DNA of 64,000 nucleotides from Eutreptiella sp. 'Long Island Sound 2002' (GCA_964036045.1 OZ038388.1:35542497-35606496), one strand, 5' to 3'. Counted from the first letter of the stretch, positions 44,819 through 55,420 are shown. Notes: generated by a model from the sequence alone, not told the origin. Made by a program: numbers and translations.

Positions 44819-46180
44819 CTACGGGTGGTAAGCAGGGGGAGCCATGGTTGGGGGTGCACCTCCACTTGCACTTGGTGCAACCTTCACTGGAGAGACTGTA
44901 CACGTATCCGTAGGATGAGAGGGCGTGTACGAAGGTTTCCCAGGGGAAGTGAAAACATTTTTCGTGAGGGGACTAATGTTCCCCAACGAAGGGGTGTTCT
45001 CCTCTTCATTGGCCCACGGGGCCGTAGGCTCCGTGGGGTGTTCTTCGCCCTTAGGCGTCGCCCTCCACTCGGGAACAGCACGTTCCTTCTGCTTTTCGGC
45101 GATTCCCCTCCACGATGTAGGTTCTTGGGGGTGGGGGTGTTCGTGGTGTTCCTCCCCCCCCCTCGGCCACCCCGAATCCGGACAAGCGTTCGGATGGTAG
45201 ATGCAATCGTGGGATGGGTGGACGGAGAAAGGAAGGACACACCCACCACCGGATGAACCGGATGGCGCGCCCATGGGCGCCGTAGGCGCCGCCGGTGTAG
45301 GATCAGGAACGGGCGGAGGCGCCAATGGCGGGGGTAGGACCACCGTAGCGGGTTCCGCAGGCGTGGAGTACCAGTGGTCCCATGCATCGATCCTAGATGC
45401 AACGGCGGCGTAACGTGTAGCGAGCGACTCCACTGCGCTAAAGCACTTAGCCGTGTTGCCGTTGGACATCTTAAGATGATCTGCCACGCTAGCCTCCACC
45501 ACCTTAGAATCCCGGCGGTAGCCCTGAACCGCCGCGTCAAATTTAGCCAATGTAGACAAGATTTGGGTCATCCGGTCCCCGTAGGACTGACTGATGCCCA
45601 CGTTAGAGGCTACTGCCTGAGAAAGTTCCTGATGGGATCGCTGCAACTCCAGATTCTGATTTCGCAGGTCCTTCACCTGTGCCATCAGAGATTGGATGCA
45701 CGTTTCGTAGTGCACCACACACCGGGGACAGCCACAGGTGTGCTGTAGGTCATCCTCCCCCCGTGTAGGAGTGGGGCCCCCAGAATGTCGAAAAGATGGA
45801 CCCCCCCCTCCACGAGGAGGAGATGACCCACCACCGCCCCCCCCAGCAGCCCCCCCTGCCACGGAGGGACCAGAGGGCCCCCCCGCATGGCGAGACGGGG
45901 GTGTGGGGCGCGCAGCAACAGGCGCTGGCGCCCCCCCACTAGAGGGATGTCCCCCCCCCGAACCCCCACCACTAGATGGCCGAACCAGGTGCGGGATTCC
46001 CTGCACGTGCTCGATGTAAGCCACCTGGCGGTGGCGGGGTGACGGCGGAGGGGGAACATGACCAACAGTATTCGGTCGCGGCGGTGGGGGTGGGGAATCG
46101 TCCACCACAATATACTGTGGTGACTCATGGACCACCATAGGTGATCGAGTTCTCGGATGGGAAGCAAAAACAGGCTCCGA
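44819..46180 (-). pseudogene. gag: Element D Gag, proline-rich middle part
   Basis: It lies in the same frame as the pieces on both sides. It is rich in Pro, Gly and Ser (VVVDDSPPPPPRPN ...), with a helical stretch around VKDLRNQNLELQRSHQEL. It is bounded by TGA (46181-46183) upstream and TAG (44819-44821) downstream. No domain is recognised. Confidence 0.65.
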
Positions 46181-47668
46181 TCACGTTGCAACCTCTGGAT
46201 CCCCCCCCCAATTGGGCAGTTGGGGGTCCTCCGTAGGAGATGTATTTGTGGGGGGAGAGACCAAATTTATTGGGAGGGTTGCTGAACCTCCCTCCACCTG
46301 ATTCCCTCCCCCCCAGCACAGATTGTTGACCTTCGGCATTGCCGGAGAATCATCCACTAGGGATGGACGATCTTTCGTGCCACTCATAGGCACTGGAGAT
46401 GTAGTACCGGCCCGGTCCTCCGTAGGCTCCGGAGATTCCACGACAAGACACGGGCGGTTTTTGACGCCGCTCATAGGCACCGGGGACTGTTCCACAGCAA
46501 TGAACTGAGGGGCCGGAGAGTCCTCCACCGTGATGTAGTGAGGGGCCGGGGATTCTTCCACCAGCATGGGGCGATCCCTGGTCCCTGACATAGGTTCAGG
46601 AGGTGCAGGCGACGAGGCAACGGAAATAGGGGAATGATGGAGTTCATGACGTTCCAACACTCCAATCTCCTCCTCCTCATCGTCGTTCCACTGCTCCACC
46701 GCCAGGGGGAACCACTGGTCACACTCATCCTCCTCGATTTGCGTGGGGGATTCCTCGATGATCGTAGGATTTAGCCTGGATCCGCTCGGGGGATTGGGAT
46801 ACGCTCCCAAGGCAGGAGATTCCTCCACCAGGGAGGGAAACCGCCGCGATCCACTCATTGGAGTGGGCGACGATTCCACCACAGTGGGGTTCTGCCTAGT
46901 CCCCGACAGGGCTTGCTGGATCAGGGCCACGGCCTCTCGAGCCGGACCCAGATGGCCATGGGGATCAGGCGTGAGCGCGAGGACTCGACGGTTTTCAGCG
47001 TCGAGTTGGTCAACAATGGGGCTGATGGGCCCTGCCGCAAACAGGTTTTTTCTGACCTGAGGCTCTGGCAACCCCCCTAGCGACGGAGGAGTGCCAGAGT
47101 CGACCACGATAGGCCCCATTGGCGAAGCCATCGTACCCCAGTCGGCAGCGCGTGAGGGCACAGCGTTCATACGCTCGATCACCCCAGTAGATTGGTCGAT
47201 TACTGCCCGATTCTCGGCGCTAGTAACGGTTCCCGAGCCCATAATAGGCGATTGTGGTCCTCTTATCGCTCCCTGAGGGTGGCCGTCTATTTCCCCCCCA
47301 ACCATCCCAGGTACACCAGCTGGATTTCGAGGATGGGGGGCCCCGATGGGAACAATCGGGGATTTCGGAAACTTAGGATTTGTAGCCACTTGGGGCTTGG
47401 CCCGTTTTTGCGGCCCCTGCCCGGTCGATGGGGTCAGGGCCGAGGAGGTCCTGAGAGTGGGGACCTGGACACCCTCAGCTATCCCTCCCGGGGAAGAGAT
47501 TTTAACTTGAATTTGGTCGACGATGTCTCGGACCGATCGCTTTCCGCGATGCCAAACGCCCAACAGAGACGAAAAATTTTCGCCTCTGCTACCATGAAAC
47601 CAGACCGGGTGGTCAGGAGCAGAGGTCGCAGTGGCATGGGCAGCAACATTGCTTGGCACCGAAGACAT
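46181..47668 (-). pseudogene. gag: Element D Gag, N-terminal part starting inside the LTR
   Basis: The first ATG (47668) is inside the 5' LTR. The frame passes through the primer-binding site as HGSRG, exactly as in element B. The rest is low in complexity, with an irregular repeat of motifs like PMSGTRDRPMLVEESPAP. It ends in TGA (46181-46183, after ACG), most simply a CGA-to-TGA change. It may be a natural N-terminal extension of Gag. Confidence 0.65.
47583..47594 (-). other. Element D primer-binding site (initiator tRNA-Met type)
   Basis: On the minus strand TGGTAGCAGAGG directly follows the 5' LTR. It is identical to the site of element B. Confidence 0.8.
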
Positions 47669-47919
47669 AACGATAGTGTTGACTGAATAGTATCCTGCAA
47701 ACAGATATGGTACACAAAGCCAATGAAATACCTGATATGCACATATGAGAAATCCACCCTATCATCCACTAATTGATATAACTACTAAACATCCATGATT
47801 GCCTTATCTATCCCACATCCTATGTTCCTAACAAGGAAATGGAATATGATATACCCTATCCCACATATATCCCATATATAGGGCCAAATAATGCTCCCTT
47901 AGGGTTGTGACCTGCTTCA
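47595..47919 (-). repeat. Element D 5' LTR
   Basis: This is a perfect copy, by eye, of 35061-35385. It is flanked on its right by CCGG, which also precedes the left LTR. Confidence 0.93.
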
Positions 47920-49016
47920 CCGGAAGCCGAAGGCAGGGTCGGTCGAGGGTCCCCTGGCGGTGAGGGCCACCCACGCCGTGTACAGCTCCGCCGTGTAGGC
48001 ATTGTCCAGCCGCAAGGGGATGGGGACGGGGTACACCTGGTACCGGAGGGTGACGGGGCAGAACACCGCCACAGCCCCGCCGCAGCGCCGGGTCTTCGCG
48101 CACCACGACGCGTCGTGGAGGATCCCATAGTTCTCGGGGAGCCAGGAGAACGTGGGGACGGTCGCAGTCACCGCGTGGCAACGCCCAACCGGGGGAGCCG
48201 TGCCGACCGGTGGAGTGGGGTGAGGTGATACCCGGGGCCATCCCTTCTGTTGTGCGTCTTCCGCACTGCGATGGCCTGCAAGCATCCACGCATGGGTGTC
48301 GTGGACCTCGAGTCCAGGGGACGACAGGGCCATCACATGGGGAGTATGGTCCGGTAGATGGCCGTCGGGGGGCAAGTGGATGGAGATGTCGCATTGGTGG
48401 CATAGGGCGACGAACAGGTCGTGGTCCGTGGGGTGAGCAGCACACCAGAGCCCGAGCTCTGAGGTGAGGCGAGGCTGGGAGGGGTGGAACCGGCAGAGGG
48501 CAGTCAGGAGCCCCTGGCGAGTGGACCGGCGGACCAGGGGGTTGGGGTGGTTCAGGTGCCTGATGTAGACGCTGAGGAAGTTAGCGAACCCCATGACCGG
48601 AGCCGGGGAAACGCCGATCCCTCCTTCGGGGATCTCGCGGAGGAAATGGGCAGAGGTGGAGAGGGCCCACCCAGCAGTGGCGCGCATGGCCGAGGCGGCC
48701 ATAGCGTCCAGCACGCGCATGGCCCCGTAGGAGGGGGGGCGGACACTGGTGAACCAGTTGACTGTCCCATGGCACTTGGCGACGAACATGGCGAGGGGGT
48801 AGTGGGCGGGCAGCCTCGGGGCGCGGAGCGCTCGGCATGCGGCGCGGGTGCCCGAGAACAGGCGCCGGGAGTCGACGGGGTGGAAAAGGTGGGGGAGGGC
48901 GTGGCGGCCAAGGACGCGGACGTAGTCCTGGCTTGTGGCACACCGCACTGGGTGGCCGTTGAGGTACACTGTGTCTTTGAGGAAATGGACCCAGCCATCG
49001 CGCATGTCCGTGCCGA
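47920..49016 (-). pseudogene. LINE ORF2: reverse transcriptase thumb to RNase H
   Basis: This is the central fragment between insertions E and D. It begins TDMRDGWVHFLKD, continuing the thumb from 51253 in frame, and runs through a helical connection region. The RNase H has the first aspartate in GILHDASWC and the glutamate in NAYTAELYTAW. It breaks off at FGFR, where element D entered. No stop lies within this piece. Confidence 0.82.
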
Positions 49017-49610
49017 TGTATAACACTTTTGTTTGTGCTGTACTCGGTCTCTTTCAACTTTTCCAAAACCCACAAAATCCACAAAGCGTCATTTTGCCTA
49101 AGGCCTTGGCTTGCCCAAATCTTCAAACTCTTTTACCGCTCCTTGGTTCTGCTTGCTGCGTTGACCCCACTGTGATGTCTCCCTCCTTGTTCACCCTTGC
49201 ACACTCGCACAACGCTCAACACGTACTTGATTCTGGGTCCTGTTCACTGCCGGTGCACTGCACGGGCCATCATGTCCTTGACGCTGGGCTCTGCATGCCA
49301 CCTGGCCTCGCATGCAGCATTGTACTTCGACGGCAGCCTTGTTATACCCATATTTACATGGAGAGGGGAACTGGAAACAAACACAACATCGCAAATGATG
49401 CACTCAAGAATGGGATATAACCGCAGCAACAACCAAACACTGCAATCTATATTTAATAACGAAAAACCCAACCAGACAATCATCGAAATCCACAGACTCA
49501 CTACAAATCTCGATCTCTGCCACTGTGGCGTTTACCATGGCGACGCGCCAAAGGCGCAATCGCGCCAGGGCCTGTAGCCCTGTCCTAGTTGCCCAGGCCA
49601 GGCTATTACA
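49017..49610 (-). repeat. Element E 3' LTR
   Basis: It pairs with 50659-51252. In element sense it starts TGTAATAGCC and ends GTTATACA. Confidence 0.9.
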
Positions 49611-50658
49611 CTCCCCTCCTAAGACACGACACGGAGCGTGGAGAGTCTGTAAAACAAGTAAAAACTCAATGGTTGGCCTGGGCAACAAAACCTACAAAAG
49701 GCATAACTAGGGGCGTGGGGGCGGACTGCGGCTGCATGCTTGCTTGCAGAGCTGCAGTCTAGATAATGGAGTCTTTGCTGGCCTGGGCACCAAAGGCGTC
49801 CGGCTTCTGGGGGATAATTATTGGGGCTGGAAGGGAGCTACTATTGCTCGGCCACGCCCCTTGCATACGTCCTACCTGGACCACTTCCCCCACCACCCCT
49901 GTCGTAGAGGCTGACCCGTACACGTACCCACAACCACACACAGCACCCCACCAGCCATGCACTCGCCCGCCAGTGGGTGGGGCCTCAACTAGGCAATCAC
50001 ACACACACACTGCAGCTTACCACCCGCCCATCTACTTCACACCCAGCCACTGTAAGCACCCTTGCCCTGTTGTGCTGACGCCTGTGGTACTGAACAAAAA
50101 AGGCTCCACAGCGACAAACCAGGGCAAAGGTGCATATATATTCCATGCATACATGCCAAACAGCATACTTTCTGGCGCTGTCGGCGCCTCAATTACAAAC
50201 TCAAAATTTACATTCCCATCATTCTAAATGGAGCGCCCTCCATTCGCGCCCGCACTGTTCTTGGCGCCCCCTGGTGCAGGCTGGTCTTCAGTGCCCTCAG
50301 TGGCACGACTCCATAGCGCCTGCGGGCACAAGTCTTCAGCGCCTTCGCTGGCGCATGTACTGCACCCTCACCGGTGCACTCCTTGATGCGTCCACGCTGT
50401 CCCAGCGCGCCCTCACTGGCGCACGCTTTCCCCAATGCTCGCTGGCTTCAGTGCCAGCCCCATAGGTCATCCAGACGTTCGCTGGCCTCACCGCCAGCAC
50501 CATAAGACCTCAGGACGCTCGCTGGCGCCGTTCTTGAACGCCCCCTCTGCAGGCTGGCCTTCAGCGCCCTCTGGCGCGGCGTTATAGCGCCTGCGGGCGC
50601 AAGTCTTCAGCGCCGTTGCTGGCGCACTCCTCGCGGCCTTCTTCTTGATTGAAGATTT
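49611..50658 (-). other. Element E internal region with a hairpin array
   Basis: It has no coding sequence. From about 50265 to 50635 there are about ten short stem-loops of one design, a five-base stem such as GCGCC/GGCGC around a 4-6 base loop. The rest is unremarkable CA-rich and GC-rich sequence. Confidence 0.75.
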
Positions 50659-51252
50659 TGTATAACACTTTTGTTTGTGCTGTACTCGGTCTCTTTCAAC
50701 TTTTCCAAAACCCACAAAATCCACAAAGCGTCATTTTGCCTAAGGCCTTGGCTTGCCCAAATCTCCAAACTCTTTTACCGCTCCTTGGTTCTGCTTGCTG
50801 CGTTGACCCCACTGTGATGTCTCCCTCCTTGTTCACCCTTGCACACTCGCACAACGCTCAACACGTACTTGATTCTGGGTCCTGTTCACTGCCGGTGCAC
50901 TGCACGGGCCATCATGTCCTTGACGCTGGGCTCTGCATGCCAGCTGGCGTCGCATGCAGCATTGTACTTCGACGGCAGCCTTGTTATACCCATATTTACA
51001 TGGAGAGGGGAACTGGAAACAAACACAACATCGCAAATGATGCAGTTAAGAATGGGATATAACCGCAGCAACAATCAAACACTGCAATCTATATTTAATA
51101 ATAAAAAACCCAACCAGACAATCATGGAAATCCACAGACTCACTACAAATCTCGATCTCTGCCACTGTGGCGTTTACCATGGCGACGCGCCAAAGGCGCA
51201 ATCGCGCCAGGGCCTGTAGCCCTGTCCTAGTTGCCCAGGCCAGCCTATTACA
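50659..51252 (-). repeat. Element E 5' LTR
   Basis: It is the other copy of the 594-bp repeat and is followed on the plus strand by the duplicated GCCGA. Confidence 0.9.
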
Positions 51253-53400
51253 GCCGACCAAGACCGTTTTGGTCGGGTCAGAGTGGAGGTTGGTGAGGCG
51301 ACCTGCCCGTTCAATGCCGCTGGCGAGGGCGGGCAGATGGCCGCGGTCACCGGGTAGCTACTGGGTATCATCCATCGGGAGAACCCGGTTCAGCGGGCCC
51401 GCGGGGGTGTCGGTGGGGGGGACGGAACGGCAGGCTTCATGTCCTCGGACTTCGCCATATATGCAGTACTTCATGCCGGACGCGGGGCATCCCTGCCCCG
51501 TGCCGGCGCCCAGGCGGGTGGAGGACGGGGAACGCCCGTCAGCCCCTCCCATGTGCACCTCGAGGGCGCGGTCATGGTGCTGAAGGGTCGCGGCGTCCGC
51601 TGGGGAGATCCCTGCCGCGGTCAAGACGGCGTACTCGGTGGTGTGGTTGATGGAGCCATACGCGTGGCGGACATCGTCCGAGAGGACCCACGCCTCGAGG
51701 GGTCGCCTCCAGCGGTCCCACCATACATCGTGGGGGACGCGGAGGAGCTCCACGGAGGAGTAATGCGGGGACATCCCGAACTGGTAGGGCGGCAGGATGC
51801 CGCCCTCAACCAGGCGGGGCTGGTAGTGGTCTTTAATGAGGGCGGCCGTGAGCTTCCATACCGTGGCCAGATTGGTGAGCGGCCTGCCGTTAGCGATAAG
51901 GCCGTGTGGCGTCTTCTTCGGAAGGTTGATGAAATCTGCAGAGTGCGCTTGGGGCATGGGCAGCCCACTAAGAATGCCGTTGATCAAGTCCACGATCACC
52001 GTAAACTGGGTGTCCTCCAACAGTCCGAACAGCCGGTACTCCAGCAGATCGTGGTACGGTATGGTGGCCGCCGCTCGGTGGATGATGGCGCGTAGGTTGG
52101 CGATGGTAGCGCAAGGCGGTGGGCCGAACGAGGTGCCGGCCCATCCCGTGATGGCCTGGACGCGCGCAAACGAGAGTGCCTCAAGAGGGGCCAGGTGCCT
52201 CTGGCGCAGCTGCTCCAGCGCAACGGCGGCTTGCTGATGGAGTGGCACTGGGACGCCCACCACGTAGACAAGATCCGCCGGGGGTACATATTGCGCTCCC
52301 AAAGTGCGACGGTAGTCCACTTTGGTGGGTTGGCCGGGGGCGGTGGGTAGGGGCGCCAGCCCTACATCCTTCACCAGGAGGATGACATCCGAGGCCGCCC
52401 GGATCTGCTCTTTGAGGCAGGCGACCTCCACAAGGTGCGACGACTGGGACGCCCAATCCGGGTGGGCGAGGGTGTAGCGTCGCAGGTTGGTGACGTGGAC
52501 GCGTACCGTCGACGGCACGGGCTGGCTCGGGACGGGGGGCCCGAAGGCCGCCGCAGCCGCGGTGTATAGCGCTGAGGTCACCTCGGTATAGCGCGGCAGT
52601 GCGCTGGGCGCGCCTGGGGGCGGCGGGGTGAGCTCGGCTCGAAAGGTGTCGTTAAGGGTGCGGAGTTGGCTGGCGAGGGGCTCCCGCGGGATGGGGAAGC
52701 GGCCCTTTTTCGACGGGCACACCAGTTGGGGCACCGGTGGGAGGTCATGGAGGGTGGCAGTCACCGGCAGATGGTCAGACGGGAAACTGGAATCAGAGCG
52801 CACCTCCGTGCTGTGGGCAGCTTCCGAAGGGGTGCCGAGGAAGATGTGGTCAAGGGCACCTGCGAAGCCTTGCGGGCTCACCCACGTGGGGGCCTCAGCA
52901 AGGGGGTGTAAACGCCGCATCCCGAGGCGCGCGAGCGTGGGTAGGACGAGGTCAAAGAGTGAGGCGGGAGAGATAGGGAGGTGCGAGACCCAATGACAAT
53001 TGGCGTTCAGGTCCCCTGTCAGGACAAGAACCCTGGCCGGGGCGAGGAGGAGGTATGGGTACACCCAATCGAGGATTTCCTGGAGGGTGTCGGGGTCCCC
53101 GTCGGCCGGGAAATACACGTTGGCGTGGCAGTGGGCCACGCCCGCCATGGTGAAGTGAGTGCTCAGGGCTCGCCCTAAGGGGTGGGCGCTGTGGCTGGTC
53201 ACGGCCAGGTCCGGGGTCCTGTAGAGGAGGGTGGCGCATCCCCCAGCCACCTTCGCTGGGGCTGGGAGGGTGTGGTATAGGGGGTGTACCCGTTGGACGA
53301 TCAGGGGACCAGCTTTTTGAATGTGCAGGGTTAGCGGGTACTGGCACTCGCGCCCCAGGACGTCCAGGGCGCGGAGCTTGGGTCGCAGGTCATCTGCACG
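51253..53400 (-). pseudogene. LINE ORF2: endonuclease and reverse transcriptase
   Basis: The frame runs from about 53400 to 51358. It has an APE-type endonuclease (VLTGDLNANCHWV, GALDHIFLG, SDHLPVTA; the D/N, D and SDH motifs) that would nick the target. The reverse transcriptase follows: INLPKKTPHGLIANGRPLT, LSDDVRHAYGSINHT, GAGTGQGCPASG and LPMDDTQ. The palm motif has Pro where Tyr/Phe is usual. A TAG at 51358-51360 follows MDDTQ at once, and the frame goes on PALASGIERAGRLTNLHSD up to the E insertion. A one-base shift separates it from the N-terminal piece. Confidence 0.88.
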
Positions 53401-53687
53401 TTGAGGGTCATTATGTCCGGGCGGGGCGACGCGCGGTTGGAAAGGGGTGGATCAGGGCAGGAGCCGGCGGTGGCTGGGTGCCGGGTTAGCTTGCGGACCA
53501 CGGCCACAGGGAGGGCGTGAGGCAGGCCCCGCACCCACTTGCGGAGGTGCCGGGGGTGGTACGTGGCCGCTATCGCCAAGACACTGGCCCGGGTGAGGCC
53601 TGTGGCCGTGACAGAGACACGGCTGTGCAAGGACTGTGGGAGGACCACGTGGTGGTGCTCGGGCAGGATGAGGGAGGTTGGGGGCAT
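53395..53687 (-). pseudogene. LINE ORF2: N-terminal piece
   Basis: It ends RPDIMTLNVQ, the first strand of an APE-type endonuclease, and is joined by a one-base frameshift to ADDLRPKLRALDVLG in the main frame. Upstream of TLNVQ about 90 residues show no recognisable domain. The start is taken at the first ATG, without further support. Confidence 0.6.
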
Positions 53688-53700
53688 GCCCTTGCGGCAG

Positions 53701-54104
53701 AAATTATTCTCCCAAATACGCTAAGTGGATCATTGAAGGAACAGTGCAAGGCATAGATAAAAAAAAGTGTAGCGCGTTTCAAAATGTTTTACATGCAAAG
53801 TAGAAGAAAATCAATGTAGAGTTTCAAAGATGATACAATGGAATGGTAGCAAAAAAAACATTGCAACAGCTTGCGAAATATTTTACGTGCAAAGTCTAGA
53901 AAAATAATCCATGGTTTTTAAAAAACACGAATTCTACAGGTCCTTGACCAGGAGTAGGATCTGTATGAAATTACGGAGGCAAAACTAGTGGTCGGGGCGC
54001 GAAAAAGGGTTAAATTTCGGCTGCAAAATCTGCCTCATGGAGGTAGGGCCCAAAAAAGGTCTAAAAATTGGTCATTCCGTTGTAGCACAAGCGTCATCAC
54101 AAGC
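53701..54104. other. AT-rich intergenic sequence
   Basis: No gene or repeat was recognised in about 0.4 kb between the LINE and the MULE. Confidence 0.5.
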
Positions 54105-54113
54105 ACCGTGAAT

Positions 54114-54170
54114 GGCAAGTGTTATCCGCAGAAATGCGTTTTTCTGCGGATAAGGGCTTATCCGCAGAAA
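54114..54170 (+). repeat. MULE left terminal inverted repeat
   Basis: It contains TTATCCGCAGAAA three times in alternating orientation, a likely transposase-binding layout. Similarity to the other end continues imperfectly to about 54210. Confidence 0.9.
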
Positions 54171-54337
54171 TGTCTGCGGCAGTCGGATTTCTGGCAGAAA
54201 AAAGCGAAATTGAGCAGATTTTTTGGGGAAATGCCAGATCAGAGCTGTCTGTACTGGTGACTGCCTGTTGGATGACATGCCTGAACACAAATTTTAATCT
54301 GTTTCTGAATTGCAGAATTTTGGGGTGAATTGTCACT

Positions 54338-55285
54338 ATGCCATCCACTAGAAGAAAGATCATTGATGTTGATTGCTTGAGTGATAGTTCACCTTATAAG
54401 CCAAAAGTTAAAGAAGAGTCCGATGATGATGTGGAAGAAGTGAGGGTGGAGGTTGGTGCGGATGAAGTTGAGAGCGATGTTGAGCCTCAAGATGATTACA
54501 ATGGGCTGTCGGACTCCGATGAGTCGGATTTTGCTCAAGATGTTGCCGATGCTAGTGAAGACATTGGAGATATAGGTGATGATGATGAAGAAGATATTGA
54601 AGAAACCCCCCCAAGTAGTGGTGGTGCCCAGGACAAGGTTGAGCCATTGATCAAAGTTGGTGACATCTTGGGCAAGACCAAGGACAGTGTGAGAGCAGAG
54701 GTATTACAACCTACTGCAATATCTCGTTGATGTGTCACCCTTTTCCTTGGGTTGCCCCCATTGTTCATATTATTCCCCCTCCAGGTTCGCCGTAGGCTGG
54801 GCTACCCGTTGAGTACTAGCACATCGTCCAAGGATTACCTATATCTACAATGCCCTTACGCGGTAAAGTGGCGTCCGGATACCCGGGGAGCTAGTGGTGG
54901 AGGTGATGTGGACAAGTCGAGGAACAGGACGACCAAACGTCGGAAGCCTGGAGACAAGCCAACCGACACGGAGCCTGAGATTGTGGAGGAACTGCCGGAT
55001 GAAAGCACCGAGGCCAAGAATTCCAAACTCCAGTGCCCCTGTCGCATTGATCTAAAATGCCGAGAGGAATCTTGGCATGTGCAAAAGCTGGACTTGACCC
55101 ACAAAGGCCACAACCTACTCTCCGCTCGTGCAGTAGCTGGGGAGGAGCGGTGTATCAAGCCCGAGTGGGTTGATATGATAAAGGACCACGGTGCATGCAT
55201 GTCATGGGAGGGTGTCAGGCAGGGAAAGCGCAGCGCAAGTGTGAGCATGGCCCCGGGAATCGCCCGGGGCCTTTGCTTTTTTTAA
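54338..55285 (+). CDS. MULE-borne two-exon gene, acidic N-terminus plus FAR1/MULE-type C/H-rich segment
   Basis: Exon 1 is 54338-54700 and exon 2 is 54785-55285. The 84-base intron has GT...CTCCAG ends and is in phase 0. The product is about 287 residues. Exon 1 is strongly acidic (SDDDVEEV, DDEEDIEETPP). Exon 2 has a basic patch (RNRTTKRRKPGDKP) and CPYAVKW ... LQCPCRIDLKC ... WHVQKLDLTHKGHNL. That pattern of Cys, Trp and His resembles the N-terminal DNA-binding region of FAR1 and MULE transposases. No catalytic domain follows. The CDS end overlaps a GC-rich hairpin, so a downstream exon may have been lost. Confidence 0.65.
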
Positions 55286-55346
55286 AATTTTCGATCATAC
55301 TAGGACAGATCAATATACGTTATTTCTGGAGCACTGGTGTTTTCGG

Positions 55347-55420
55347 CGCTGCCAAGTTGGTCAGAGCATAAGTCGCCGGCGGTAGGGGTCGTTGGTTCGA
55401 TATCCGGGCGCCCCAGGCGC
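55347..55420 (+). ncRNA. Degenerate tRNA-like sequence inside the MULE
   Basis: It has an A-box-like CCAAGTTGGTCAGAGC, a B-box-like GGTTCGATATCC and pairable ends (GGCGCT with GGCGCC). The anticodon arm does not fold well, so a working tRNA is unlikely and a tRNA-derived fragment more probable. Confidence 0.4.

Larger units (their letters stand above)
35061..47919 (-). mobile_element. Element D: Ty3/gypsy chromovirus nested in the LINE
   Basis: LTRs of 325 bp (35061-35385 and 47595-47919) appear identical. CCGG flanks both sides (35057-35060 and 47920-47923). The minus-strand order is 5' LTR, primer-binding site, gag, protease, extra domain, reverse transcriptase, RNase H, integrase, chromodomain, a long 3' untranslated region, polypurine tract and 3' LTR. 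Its 12.86 kb hold one frameshift and three stops besides the gag-pro one, which contrasts with the identical LTRs. LTR start (TGAAGC), primer site and gag layout ally it to element B. Confidence 0.94.
49017..51252 (-). mobile_element. Element E: small non-autonomous LTR element nested in the LINE
   Basis: Two 594-bp LTRs (49017-49610 and 50659-51252) with TG/CA ends flank 1048 bp without any retroelement protein. The target duplication GCCGA is at 49012-49016 and 51253-51257. The minus strand is preferred because a purine tract (AGGAGGGGAG, 49611-49620) precedes the LTR at 49017-49610, just as in element C. No clear primer-binding site was found. About 11 differences separate its LTRs, more than in B, C or D. 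It resembles a TRIM-type element. Confidence 0.9.
33249..53700 (-). mobile_element. LINE (non-LTR retrotransposon) split by elements D and E
   Basis: The order on the minus strand is endonuclease, reverse transcriptase, RNase H, cysteine/histidine finger and an unidentified tail. Without D, E and their duplicated bases it is about 5.3 kb, a normal LINE length. Both insertions preserve the frame on joining: at 51253/49011 (duplication GCCGA) and at 47920/35056 (duplication CCGG). It carries at least three in-frame TAG codons and two apparent frameshifts, so it is dead. No separate ORF1 was found, and the 5' end is probably truncated near 53700. Confidence 0.88.
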
